In this document: positions 37,574 to 45,564 of the stretch, piece after piece
Position numbering within the stretch: position 1 is the stretch's first letter
Layout: each line of letters begins with the position of its first letter
NCBI RefSeq assembly: GCF_900102195.1
Contig: NZ_FNBE01000007.1
Location: 79,271-143,270 of the forward strand
Reading direction: 5' to 3'
From: Pseudonocardia oroxyli
Lineage (GTDB): Bacteria; Actinomycetota; Actinomycetes; Mycobacteriales; Pseudonocardiaceae
DNA: 64,000 bases
Made by a program: the position numbers and the translations under genes
The notes under the pieces: generated by a model
Seen by the model: only the letters and a program-made list of their open reading frames with translations
Told to the model about the DNA's origin: nothing
Database searches by the model: none

Positions 37574-39007
37574 CTACCGACATCCGCACCGACTCAGCGT
37601 GGCCGCGATCGTGTCCAGCCGCGGGCGGACGTCCGCCGGGGACTTTCCGTTGGACATCAGCGCGAAGACCAGCAGCCTGCCGTCGACGTCCGTGACGACG
37701 CCCGCGAGGCTGCTCACCCCGGTGAGCGTCCCCGTCTTGGCCCGGACGACGCCGCGGCCCACGGAGGCGTTGCCGGTGCCGAACCGGTCGTCGAGCGTGC
37801 CGTCGCCGCCCGCGACCGGCAGCCCGGTGATGATCGGGCGGAGGAACTCGGGTCCGTCGTCCGGGCCGGTGGGGGCCGCGGCGGCCTGCAGCAGCGCCGC
37901 CAGCAGCGGGGCGGGCACCCGGTCTTCGGTGGACAGCCCGCTGCCGTCGACCATGTGGGCCCCGGTGACGTCGAAGCCGGACTGGGTCAGCGCGCCGAGC
38001 ACCGCGTCCGCCGACCCGGTGAAGGACGGGTCCGCCTGCCGCGACAGGGCGACGGTGCGGGCGAGGCTCTCGGCCAGGACGTTGTCCGAGGTGGTCATCA
38101 GGTGCTCGACCAGCGAGGAGACCGGCGCGGAGACGACCCGACCCAGCTCCTTGGCGTTCGGCGGCGCGGTGCCCTCGGTGACCCGGGTGACGCCGAGCTT
38201 CTGGGCGAAGGCGCGCCCGGCCTCGGTCGCGGGGTCGGCCACGCGCGGGGTGTCCTGCTCGGTGACGACGCGCCTGCCGCCGTCGAGCATCAGCGGGACC
38301 ATCGGGGCGACGAACCCGCCCGCGACGTCCGCGGGGTCCCAGCCCTCGGCCAGCTCCGGGCCGGTCCACAGGCTGGTGTCGATCACGACGGAGGTGATCG
38401 GCTGGCTGCCGACCGCCTTCTCGACCAGGGCCACCAGGTCGTCGAGCCGGGCTGGGTCGGGATAGGTGCCGGTGCGGCCCGCGGGCAGCGCGGTGAGGGT
38501 GGGATCGCCGCCGCCGATCAGCACGACCTGGCCCGGCTCGGCGCCCGCGACCACCCGGGTGGCCAGCCGGTCGGTCGGGTCCAGGGTGAGCAGGGCGGCA
38601 CTGGCCGTGAGGAGCTTGCCCGTACTGCCCGGAACGAGAGTCTTCTCCGGTGATTGCTGCCACAGTGGCGGCGCGCCGCGCGGCGCGGCCGGGTCGACAA
38701 CGATCCCGGAGAAGTCGCCCAGGGCGGTCGAACCGGCCAGCGGGCCGAGCACGGAACCGAGGCCCGAGCTGCTCGGCGTGGGCGCCGCGGCGGACAGGGC
38801 CGCCAGCTCCGGGACGGGCGTGTCGAGCTGCTTCTCCGGCACCGCCTGGTCGCGAATGCCCAGGTCAGCGAGCAGGTTCGGCGCGTGCAGGGCCGCCGTG
38901 CCGCCCGCCGCCGCGGCCAGCGCCAACACCACGAGCACGATGAGGACGGTCCGCCCCCTGCGCGTGGGCAGCCTGAGCGTGTCGCCGATCCGGCGGCCGA
39001 ATCCCAC
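37574..39007 (-). CDS. dacB: D-alanyl-D-alanine carboxypeptidase/endopeptidase (PBP4 type)
   Basis: This penicillin-binding protein trims peptidoglycan outside the membrane. The 477-residue protein has an N-terminal membrane anchor (about 19-40), the catalytic SxxK as S128-T-G-K131 in VPGSTGKLL, the SxN triad element in TTSDNVLAE, and KTG in VRAKTGTLTG. The large insertion between SxxK and SxN is typical of class C PBP4 (peptidase family S13). It is divergent from ppa and leads the dacB-zincin-tilS-hpt cluster, matching Rv3627c. Confidence 0.94.
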   Translation of the reverse strand: MGFGRRIGDTLRLPTRRGRTVLIVLVVLALAAAAGGTAALHAPNLLADLGIRDQAVPEKQLDTPVPELAALSAAAPTPSSSGLGSVLGPLAGSTALGDFSGIVVDPAAPRGAPPLWQQSPEKTLVPGSTGKLLTASAALLTLDPTDRLATRVVAGAEPGQVVLIGGGDPTLTALPAGRTGTYPDPARLDDLVALVEKAVGSQPITSVVIDTSLWTGPELAEGWDPADVAGGFVAPMVPLMLDGGRRVVTEQDTPRVADPATEAGRAFAQKLGVTRVTEGTAPPNAKELGRVVSAPVSSLVEHLMTTSDNVLAESLARTVALSRQADPSFTGSADAVLGALTQSGFDVTGAHMVDGSGLSTEDRVPAPLLAALLQAAAAPTGPDDGPEFLRPIITGLPVAGGDGTLDDRFGTGNASVGRGVVRAKTGTLTGVSSLAGVVTDVDGRLLVFALMSNGKSPADVRPRLDTIAATLSRCGCR

Positions 39008-39140
39008 CCTCCACCGATCCTTCCCGCGTCCCCCGAGACGGACCGGCCGGTCACGACCGTCCGGACGCGGTCCCCCACACTAGAGGTAGATGCCGCACCC
39101 ATCGGAGCGGCCTGCAGACGGACCGACTGAAGGAGCACCC

Positions 39141-39671
39141 GTGGACTTCGACGTTCTCATCGAGATCCCGAAGGGCGGCCGCAACAAGTACGAGGTGGAC
39201 CACAAGACGGGCAGGCTCCGCCTCGACCGCACGCTGTTCACCGCCACGCAGTACCCCGCGGACTACGGCTTCATCGAGGACACCCTCGGTGAGGACGGCG
39301 ACCCGCTGGACGCGCTCGTGCTCGTCCAGGAGCCGACGTTCCCGGGCTGCCTGATCCGCTCGCGCGCCATCGGCATGTTCCGGATGAAGGACGAGAAGGG
39401 CGGGGACGACAAGGTCCTCTGCGTCCCGGCGGACGACCCGCGCCAGGAGCACCTGCGCGACATCCACCACCTGCCCGAGTTCGACCGGGCGGAGATCCAG
39501 CACTTCTTCGAGATCTACAAGACCCTCGAGCCGGGCAAGAGCGTCGAGGGTGCCTCGTGGGTCGGCCGGGCCGACGCCGAGCGCGAGATCCTCGCCTCCC
39601 GCAAGCGCGAGGAGGACGCGAAGGCCGCCGAGGCCGCCGCGCTCGAGGCGGGCGAGACCCCCCAGCACTGA
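39141..39671 (+). CDS. ppa: Inorganic pyrophosphatase
   Basis: Ppa hydrolyses pyrophosphate, pulling biosynthetic reactions forward. GTG 39141 with AAGGAG about 6 nt upstream gives 176 residues. Motifs are [29 protein letters not shown] and the metal-binding [11 protein letters not shown] longer in-frame start at 39090 would add 17 unrelated residues. The C-terminus carries an extra Ala/Glu-rich helix ([16 protein letters not shown]). It is divergent from dacB. Confidence 0.96.
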   Translation: MDFDVLIEIPKGGRNKYEVDHKTGRLRLDRTLFTATQYPADYGFIEDTLGEDGDPLDALVLVQEPTFPGCLIRSRAIGMFRMKDEKGGDDKVLCVPADDPRQEHLRDIHHLPEFDRAEIQHFFEIYKTLEPGKSVEGASWVGRADAEREILASRKREEDAKAAEAAALEAGETPQH

Positions 39672-39677
39672 GCGGTC

Positions 39678-39717
39678 GTGCGTGGCGAGTGGTGCTCTGG
39701 CACCACTCGCCGCGCAC
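39678..39717. terminator. Hairpin terminator between ppa and MarR gene
   Basis: An 18-bp stem (GTGCGTGGCGAGTGGTGC and its near-complement, one mismatch) with a TCTG loop lies 7 bp after the ppa stop, between convergent genes. It works for both directions. It resembles the 40-nt palindromes of the window in length and GTG...CAC ends but not in core sequence. Confidence 0.85.
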
Positions 39718-39725
39718 GGGCGGCG

Positions 39726-40196
39726 TCAGCCGCCCTTGGTCCAGGCCTCCTCCAGCGCCGTGCTGAAGCGGCCGAGCAGCCGGGTCAGCATGGCCTGGTC
39801 CTCGGGGGTCCAGTCGGCGAGCAGGGCCGCGATGCGGGTGTTGCGTTGTTCGCGGTTCTCCTCGAAGACCCGCCTGCCCTCCTCGGTCGCCGCGATGAGC
39901 GAGGCCCGCCCGTCCTCGGGGTCCGGGGTGCGGGCCACGTAGCCGAGCCTGCCGAGCTGGGCGATCTGCCTGCTGACGGTCGACGGGTCCGACCGGACCG
40001 CCTCCGCCAGCGCGCCGGGCCGCTGCGGTCCGTCCTTCACCAGGTGCACGAGCAGCAGGTAGGCCGACCGCTCGACGGCGTTCGGGTTCTCCGCCTGGTA
40101 CTGCGCCTGCATCCGGTCGAACAGGCGGATCAGGCGGGCGAGCTGGGTGCCCAGCTCGTCCGCCCGCTCCACGGACTGCGCGGCCTCCTCGTTCAC
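39726..40196 (-). CDS. MarR family transcriptional regulator
   Basis: From GTG 40196 the protein has 156 residues with the winged-helix core GALAEAVRSDPSTVSRQIAQL (recognition helix at its end) and the wing DPEDGRA. The start overlaps the thiolase stop by 4 bp. The regulator is thus encoded last in a MaoC-thiolase-MarR unit and may respond to an acyl-CoA or its precursor acid. Confidence 0.88.
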   Translation of the reverse strand: MNEEAAQSVERADELGTQLARLIRLFDRMQAQYQAENPNAVERSAYLLLVHLVKDGPQRPGALAEAVRSDPSTVSRQIAQLGRLGYVARTPDPEDGRASLIAATEEGRRVFEENREQRNTRIAALLADWTPEDQAMLTRLLGRFSTALEEAWTKGG

Positions 40197-41404
40197 ACGC
40201 GCTCGAACAGCGCGGCGAGGCCCTGCCCGCCACCGATGCACATCGTCTCGACGCCGTAGCGGGCGTCCCGGCGCACCATCTCCCTGGCCAGGGTGGCCAG
40301 GATCCGGCCGCCGGTCGCGCCGACCGGGTGGCCCAGCGAGATCCCCGAGCCGTGGACGTTCATCCGCTCGAAGTCGCTCGGGGTGAACCCCCACTCGCGG
40401 GTGCAGGCCAGCACCTGCGCGGCGAAGGCCTCGTTCAGCTCGATCAGGTCGACGTCCTTGAGCGCGACCTCGGCCTGGTCGAGCGCCCTGGCCACGGCCG
40501 GGACCGGGCCGATGCCCATCGTCCGGGGCGCCACGCCGCCCACCCCCCAGGACACGAGCCGGACCAGCGGGCGCAGCCCCAGCTCCGCGGCCTTCTCCGG
40601 GGTGGTGACGATGCAGATCGCCGCCCCGTCGTTCTGCCCGGAGGCGTTCCCCGCGGTGACCGTGGCCTCGGCATCCTGCTTGCCCATGATCGGGCGCAGC
40701 CTCGCGAGGGTCTCCACCGACGAGTCCGGCCGGATGTGCTCGTCCCGGTCCACCACGGTGTCGCCCTTGCGGCCCTTCACCGTGACCGGGACGATCTCCT
40801 CGGCGAAGATCCCCGACGCCTGCGCCGCGGCCGCCTTCTGGTGCGACCGCACGGCGAACTCGTCCTGCTCCTCGCGGGGGATCGAGTACTCCTTGCGGAG
40901 GTTCTCCGCGGTCTCGATCATGCCGCCGGGCACGGGGTGGTGGTCCCCGCCCGCCGTGACCCGCCCGCGGGCGAGCGAGTCGTGCAGCATCACCCCGGGG
41001 CCGCCCTTGGCGCCCCAGCGCATGCTCGTCGAGTAGAAGGCGGCGTTGGACATGGACTCCGCGCCGCCGGCGAGGACGACCTCCGACGCGCCGGTCTGGA
41101 CCTGCATCGCGGCGTAGAGCACGGCCTGCAGACCCGAGCCGCACCGACGGTCGATCTGCAGCCCGCCCGCGGTGATCGGGATGCCGGCGTCGAGCGCGGC
41201 CACCCGCCCGAGCGCCGGCGCGTCCATCGTGGGGTAGCAGTTGCCCAGCAGCACGTCGTCGACCGCGGAGGTGTCCAGCCCGGTCCGCGCGACGAGCGCG
41301 GTGATCACCGTGGACGCCAGGGTCTTCACCGGCACGTCGCGCAGCGAGCCGCCGAACCCGCCGACCGGGGTCCGCAGCGGCTCGCAGATCACCGCATCAC
41401 GCAT
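40193..41404 (-). CDS. Acetyl-CoA C-acyltransferase (thiolase)
   Basis: The 403-residue thiolase has the acyl-accepting cysteine C88 in DRRCGSGLQ, the N-E-A-F motif in LIELNEAFAAQ, the histidine motif GSGISLGHPVGATG and the C-terminal cysteine in METMCIGGGQG-type context (VETMCIGGGQG). It could act in beta-oxidation or in acetoacetyl-CoA formation; no partner gene here settles this. It is co-transcribed with a MarR regulator (4-bp overlap) and lies just downstream of a MaoC hydratase gene. Confidence 0.95.
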   Translation of the reverse strand: MRDAVICEPLRTPVGGFGGSLRDVPVKTLASTVITALVARTGLDTSAVDDVLLGNCYPTMDAPALGRVAALDAGIPITAGGLQIDRRCGSGLQAVLYAAMQVQTGASEVVLAGGAESMSNAAFYSTSMRWGAKGGPGVMLHDSLARGRVTAGGDHHPVPGGMIETAENLRKEYSIPREEQDEFAVRSHQKAAAAQASGIFAEEIVPVTVKGRKGDTVVDRDEHIRPDSSVETLARLRPIMGKQDAEATVTAGNASGQNDGAAICIVTTPEKAAELGLRPLVRLVSWGVGGVAPRTMGIGPVPAVARALDQAEVALKDVDLIELNEAFAAQVLACTREWGFTPSDFERMNVHGSGISLGHPVGATGGRILATLAREMVRRDARYGVETMCIGGGQGLAALFERV

Positions 41405-41433
41405 GTCTGCCCCATCCTTCGGATGTCAGGAGT

Positions 41434-41889
41434 TCAGCTGTACTGGCGGACGAGCCACTCGGCGACGAGCGCGGGCCGCTCCGAACCCTCGAGCTCGACG
41501 GTCACGGTGAGGGCGAGCTGAGCGGCGCCGTCCTTGGTCTGCTCCACCCCCGCGAGCACGATGTTCCCGCGCACCTTGCCGCCCACCGGCACCGGCGAGG
41601 TGAACCGCACCTTGTTGAGCCCGTAGTTGATGCCCATGCGCACGCCGTCGATGCGGTAGGTCTTCGCCACGAGCACCGGGAGCAGCGACAGGGTCAGGAA
41701 GCCGTGCGCGATCGTCGTGCCGAAGGGGCCCTCGGCGGCGCGCTCCGCGTCCACGTGGATCCACTGGTGATCGCCGGTCGCCTCGGCGAACTGGTCGATG
41801 TGGGCCTGTTCCACGGTCACCCATTCCGAGGTGCCGAGGTGCTCTCCCACCAGGCCGCTGATCTCGTCCACACCATTGAAGACGCGCAT
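41434..41889 (-). CDS. MaoC family (R)-specific enoyl-CoA hydratase
   Basis: From ATG 41889 the protein has 151 residues with one hot-dog fold. The catalytic Asp/His signature is in ATGDHQWIHVD, and FGTTIAHGFLTLSLLP is the characteristic helix. RGNIVLAGVEQTKDG lies in the following strands. It hydrates enoyl-CoA in fatty-acid or polyketide metabolism. It is adjacent to the thiolase on the same strand, 29 bp away, so the two probably share a pathway. Confidence 0.92.
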   Translation of the reverse strand: MRVFNGVDEISGLVGEHLGTSEWVTVEQAHIDQFAEATGDHQWIHVDAERAAEGPFGTTIAHGFLTLSLLPVLVAKTYRIDGVRMGINYGLNKVRFTSPVPVGGKVRGNIVLAGVEQTKDGAAQLALTVTVELEGSERPALVAEWLVRQYS

Positions 41890-41973
41890 GTCCACCCTTT
41901 CCGCGCAGGAGCCGGTCACCGTCACCCTGCCACACGGGAGGGACCCCGTCGGGCGGCTCGTGGGGCAGCTAAC

Positions 41974-42483
41974 TCAGCGGGCGAACGCGCCGCGGAACTC
42001 CAGCTGGACGGGTGTGCCCGCGGGCTCGCCCGCCTCTCCCGCGCCGGGCGCCACCACGGTCACCTGCAGCGAGATCTCGATCCGACGCCCGGGCAGCGGC
42101 CGGACCCGGAAGACCCCCTGCACGCGGTGGGCGGCGCCCTCGATGGGCTCCGGCTCGGGGGCCTCGGCGAGTGCCAGGGCGGGCCCGGCGCGCAGCAACC
42201 CCCGGACGGCGACGACGTCGTGCCGGACGCGGCGCAGGTCCGCGCAGGCGAGCCACCGCGGACCGGTGGGTGCCCGGTCCGCACCCGCCGACTCGGTGAA
42301 CTCCACGGACAGCTCGGGGTCGGCGCCGAACACCGGCAGCACCAGGACCCCCCAGCCGACGGGGGCGGCGAGGTCCGGCGAGCCCGGCCTGCGGACGACG
42401 GCACGCGCACCCGGCGCGTCGAGCAGGTGCACCGCCGCGGCGCCGGGATCGGGCGAACGCGGGTCGGTCAGCTCCGCCGTCAT
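41974..42483 (-). CDS. Hypothetical protein
   Basis: The 169-residue frame starts at ATG 42483 and shows coding-type codon bias. It is rich in Ala, Pro and Arg. Predicted strands include GWGVLVLPVFGADPELSVEF and IEISLQVTVVAPG. No signal peptide, membrane helix or catalytic motif is visible, and I do not recognise the family. It lies on the same strand as the MaoC gene but 84 bp upstream of it, so a shared transcript is possible but not shown. Confidence 0.6.
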   Translation of the reverse strand: MTAELTDPRSPDPGAAAVHLLDAPGARAVVRRPGSPDLAAPVGWGVLVLPVFGADPELSVEFTESAGADRAPTGPRWLACADLRRVRHDVVAVRGLLRAGPALALAEAPEPEPIEGAAHRVQGVFRVRPLPGRRIEISLQVTVVAPGAGEAGEPAGTPVQLEFRGAFAR

Positions 42484-42833
42484 CCGCCACCTCCCCTGCT
42501 CGCCGGTCGTCGGGCCCTGGAGCGGTCAACGACCGCCCGGTGGCCTGGTTCTTCGACGGGTCACCGGAAAGGCCCAGCTCGGGGACGCAGCGTGAGCGGA
42601 ATCGGACACCGGCCATCCGTTCGTGGCACGCGCGCCGCGGTCGGCGACCCGGCCGTCACACGGGGGTCCGTCTGCTGGGTCACACTCGTCACCCCACCGT
42701 GCCATGATCCACCCGCTTCGGGTTGAACCTCGCCCGTTCGGTCCACTGCCCGCACCCGGTTGCTCCGTTCGGCGAGCCGGCGCTCCGGGCACTATCGTGC
42801 CGCTGCGCGGTGGGAGCGGGGGTGGAGCAGGGA
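42484..42833. promoter_or_regulatory. Divergent intergenic region before the MEDS-HATPase gene
   Basis: This 350-bp gap separates two divergent genes. A TATCGT element at 42793-42798, 36-41 nt before the ATG at 42834, is a plausible -10 for the plus-strand operon; no good -35 is at standard spacing. Nothing else convincing was found. Confidence 0.4.
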
Positions 42834-43811
42834 ATGGACCAGGAGGCGGCCCAGGCGGCGGCCCCGCACCCACCCTGCGGCACGGTCCACGAGGGTGTGC
42901 CGTACGCGACCCCGGAGCAGCTCGCGGGCGAGCTCGCCGAGCCGCTCGGCGCAGCGCTGGAGGCGGGCGGGCCCGTCGTCGTGGCGATGGAACCGGACAA
43001 CCGGGCGGCGCTCTCCGCGGTGCTGGGCCCCGCGGCGTCGGCGGTGGACTGGCGAGAGCTCGACGAGGTGCACCGGGTGCCCCCGTTCACCGTGGCGACG
43101 CGGTGGGCGCGGCTGAGCCGCCGCACCCCCAGACCGGAGCAGCGGACGACGGTGGTCGCCCAGCACAGCGCACGCCTGGGGCTGGACCTCGGCCACTGGG
43201 CCCGGCTCGACGCCGCGCTCACCGTCGCGCTCGCCGGGCTCCCCGTCACCATGCTGTGCGCCTACCCCGAGGACGGCGACCTCGACCTCCTGCGCGCCAC
43301 CCATCCCGCCCTGCGCGTCGGCGGGGCGAGCGTGCCCACCGAGACCGTGCGCGATCCCCTCGGGGTGCTCTCCGAGTTCCCGCCGCCACCGCCGTCCGAC
43401 CTCGGACCGCCCGTCGCCGAGCTGGCGTTCACCCAGGCCACGCTGTCCGCCGCCCGCAGGTTGGTCACCCAGGTCTCGCCCGCGGCGGGTCTGGACCCCG
43501 AGCGCGTCGCCGATCTGGTGCTGGCGGTCAACGAGATCGCGACGAACAGCGCCGAGCACGGGCCCGGGGCGGGCAGGCTGCGGCTGTGGGGCGGCGCGGG
43601 CCGGGTCGTCGCCGAGGTCTACGACGTCGGGCGGATGGACGTGGCCTTCCCGGGCCTGGTGGCGCCGCCGCCGTCCGGTGAGCGGGGCCGCGGGCTCTGG
43701 CTCGCCTCCGAGCTCAGCGACGTCCTGCAGGTGTGGAGCGACGTCGCCGGGACCACGGTCCGGCTGGTGGTGGAGACGGAGGCGGCGGACAGGTCGGCCG
43801 GCGCCCCGTGA
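42834..43811 (+). CDS. MEDS sensor domain fused to anti-sigma-type histidine kinase (HATPase_c)
   Basis: From ATG 42834 the protein has 325 residues. The N-terminal half (about 20-190) is a MEDS/DcmR-type sensory domain, with VVVAMEPDNRAAL and the typical TMLCAYPEDG. The C-terminal third (about 205-320) is an RsbW-like ATPase: LVLAVNEIATNSAEHG (N-box) and SGERGRGLWLASELSD (G-box). Such fusions are common in actinomycetes and are thought to phosphorylate anti-anti-sigma factors on a small-molecule signal. Upstream GTG codons at 42813-42822 are alternative starts. Its stop overlaps the next gene's GTG. Confidence 0.87.
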   Translation: MDQEAAQAAAPHPPCGTVHEGVPYATPEQLAGELAEPLGAALEAGGPVVVAMEPDNRAALSAVLGPAASAVDWRELDEVHRVPPFTVATRWARLSRRTPRPEQRTTVVAQHSARLGLDLGHWARLDAALTVALAGLPVTMLCAYPEDGDLDLLRATHPALRVGGASVPTETVRDPLGVLSEFPPPPPSDLGPPVAELAFTQATLSAARRLVTQVSPAAGLDPERVADLVLAVNEIATNSAEHGPGAGRLRLWGGAGRVVAEVYDVGRMDVAFPGLVAPPPSGERGRGLWLASELSDVLQVWSDVAGTTVRLVVETEAADRSAGAP

Positions 43812-44584
43812 GCGAGGCGGTCGCCCGGTTCGTCGACCTGGTCCGCGGTCCGGAGCCCCCACTGGACGAGGCGGCGCTCGCGCTCGCCGCGGGTGCCGAT
43901 CCCGATCTGGAGGCCGAGCGTTGGCTCGGCGAGCTGGACCGGCTGGCCGCGGGCGTGGACTCGCTGCCCGCCCTCGTCCGACGACTGTTCGTGGAGGAGG
44001 GCTTCGCGGGCGACACGGGCGACTACGGCGACCCGCGCAACTCGCTGCTCCCGGAGGTCCTGACCCGCAAGCTCGGCATCCCGATCACCCTCGCGGTGGT
44101 GTGCATCGAGGTGGGGCGGCGGGCCGGGATCGCGCTGGAGGGCGTCGGCATGCCGGGGCACTTCCTGGTGCGGGTGCCGCACAGCGGCCACCTGCTGGAC
44201 GTCTTCGACGGCGGCCGCCGCCTCGACCGCGCGGACTGCGCGGAGCTGTACCGCCGCGCGACGGGCTCGACGGCACCCTTCGGCCCGCACCTGCTGCCGC
44301 GCGTCTCGACCCGGGAGATCCTGCTGCGCATGCTGGAGAACCTGCGCGCCGCCCAGCGGCGCCGGGGTGGGCCCGCCGACCGCGAGTGGGTGCTGCGGAT
44401 GCGCCTGGCCCTGCGCTCCGACGCCGACGCCCTGGTGGAGCTGGGCGAGGTCCTGGCCGCCCAGGCTCGCTGGGACGAGGGCGCCCGGCTCATCGCCGCC
44501 TACCTCTCGAGCGGTGACCAGCCCCCGGAGGTCGCCGAACGCCTCCGCCGCACCGCCGCCGGACTCCTGGCGCACCTCAACTGA
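43808..44584 (+). CDS. SirB1/transglutaminase-like family protein
   Basis: GTG 43808 overlaps the upstream stop as GTGA and gives 258 residues. The core has DYGDPRNSLLPEVLTRKLG, ITLAVVCIEVGRRAGIALEGVGMPGHFLVR and LDVFDGGR, matching the SirB1 N-terminal (transglutaminase-like) domain, followed by a TPR-like helical end. In most SirB1 proteins the transglutaminase cysteine is lost; here a Cys is present in VVCIEVG and a His in PGHFLV, so a catalytic pair is conceivable. The role is unknown; coupling to the MEDS-HATPase gene suggests a shared signalling role. Confidence 0.82.
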   Translation: MSEAVARFVDLVRGPEPPLDEAALALAAGADPDLEAERWLGELDRLAAGVDSLPALVRRLFVEEGFAGDTGDYGDPRNSLLPEVLTRKLGIPITLAVVCIEVGRRAGIALEGVGMPGHFLVRVPHSGHLLDVFDGGRRLDRADCAELYRRATGSTAPFGPHLLPRVSTREILLRMLENLRAAQRRRGGPADREWVLRMRLALRSDADALVELGEVLAAQARWDEGARLIAAYLSSGDQPPEVAERLRRTAAGLLAHLN

Positions 44585-44588
44585 TCCC

Positions 44589-44628
44589 GTGAGCGGCGAT
44601 GGTCGCCATGGCGACCATCGCCGCTCAC
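44589..44628. repeat. 40-nt perfect palindrome (copy 2)
   Basis: It is identical to the copy at 9962-10001 except that arm position 6 is C (GTGAGCGGC) and the partner base in the other arm is G, so pairing is kept. Pairing extends one more base on each side. It lies 4 bp after the SirB1-type gene and before the IclR gene on the same strand. Confidence 0.9.
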
Positions 44629-44655
44629 GATCCCGGGGCGGCTACCTTCTGCTGC

Positions 44656-45423
44656 ATGGCGACCCCAGGGGCCTCGCGCGGGCCGGAGATCCAGTCCGTG
44701 GCGCGCGCGTCGACGGTGCTGGGGTTGGTGGTGGACAGCGAGGCCGGGCTGACCACGACGGAGATCGCCCGGGCCACCGGGCTGACCGTGAGCACCGTGC
44801 ACCGGCTCGCCCACACCCTGGTGGCGGGCAACCTGCTGGGTCGGGACGCCGAGCGCTTCCTCCCCGGTCCGCTGCTGCTCCGGTTGGCGCGCAAGGCGCT
44901 CGGCAGCTCCGGGGTGCCCGAGGCCGCGGACGTGCTCAAGGAGCTCGCCGACCGCACCGGTGAGACCGCGAGCATCGGCATGCGCCGCGGCGACGAGGTG
45001 CTGATCGTGCTGTCCGTCCCGTCCACCCGCCCGCTGCGCTACATCGGACGACCCGGCGCGCGGGTGCCGCTGCTGGAGTCCGCGATCGGCTGCGCCATCG
45101 TCGCGTTCGGGCGGGATCCCGTGCACGAGGCCGCGGAGGTGCTCACCCGCACCGGCGGTCCCGAATCGTGGACGACCGAGGTGGACCTGCTGGCCACGCA
45201 GTTCCGCGGCTACGCCGTGCTCGACGACCCCCACGACCCCTCCCTGCGCGCCCTCGCCGCGCCGGTGGTCGGAGCCGGCGAGCACGTCCGGATGGGTGTG
45301 GAGATCCAGGGCCCCGCCAGCAGGCTCACCGACGACACGCTCGACGGGCTGGGGTCGGTCGTGCGGTCCGCCGCCGACGCCCTGGAGGGGCTTCCGGTGT
45401 CCATGGCCTTCGGCGACTTCTGA
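44656..45423 (+). CDS. IclR family transcriptional regulator
   Basis: From ATG 44656 the protein has 255 residues. The N-terminal winged helix contains LTTTEIARATGLTVSTVHRL (about 35-54). The C-terminal IclR effector domain follows (about 95-250; GETASIGMRRGDEVLIV, PLLESAIGCAIVAF, GYAVLDD, and the final VVRSAADALE helix). It immediately precedes the ABC-transporter operon on the same strand. A pair of 12-nt direct repeats just downstream is a candidate binding site, so it is the likely local regulator. Confidence 0.9.
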   Translation: MATPGASRGPEIQSVARASTVLGLVVDSEAGLTTTEIARATGLTVSTVHRLAHTLVAGNLLGRDAERFLPGPLLLRLARKALGSSGVPEAADVLKELADRTGETASIGMRRGDEVLIVLSVPSTRPLRYIGRPGARVPLLESAIGCAIVAFGRDPVHEAAEVLTRTGGPESWTTEVDLLATQFRGYAVLDDPHDPSLRALAAPVVGAGEHVRMGVEIQGPASRLTDDTLDGLGSVVRSAADALEGLPVSMAFGDF

Positions 45424-45463
45424 CCGGACATTTGGACGCCTCCGCAGCTCATGACCGGACATT
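45421..45463. promoter_or_regulatory. Direct repeats upstream of the ABC operon
   Basis: TGACCGGACATT occurs at 45421-45432 (starting with the IclR stop codon) and again at 45452-45463, 31 bp apart, i.e. close to three helical turns. Both lie upstream of the predicted -35 at 45504. This suits binding of a dimeric regulator such as the adjacent IclR protein. Confidence 0.5.
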
Positions 45464-45503
45464 CCACGATGCGCAACTGTGTCCCGCATCCCGCAAACGA
45501 CCG

Positions 45504-45533
45504 TTGACCGACCCCCGCCGGCCTGCCTAACCT
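45504..45533 (+). promoter_or_regulatory. Predicted promoter of the ABC/PBP operon
   Basis: TTGACC (45504-45509) and TAACCT (45528-45533) are separated by 18 nt, a good actinomycete housekeeping-type promoter. It is followed 32 nt later by the GTG start at 45565 with an AAGGAGG site. It is one of the clearest promoters in the window. Confidence 0.65.
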
Positions 45534-45564
45534 CGGGTCAGCCGATCGAGGGTAAGGAGGCGTC

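Noticed and set aside
45471..45509. Short frame MRNCVPHPANDR as a second Cys leader peptide
   Set aside because: It lacks the LTxRRHVD motif and a ribosome site, and it ends inside the predicted -35 element, so it lies upstream of the transcript.
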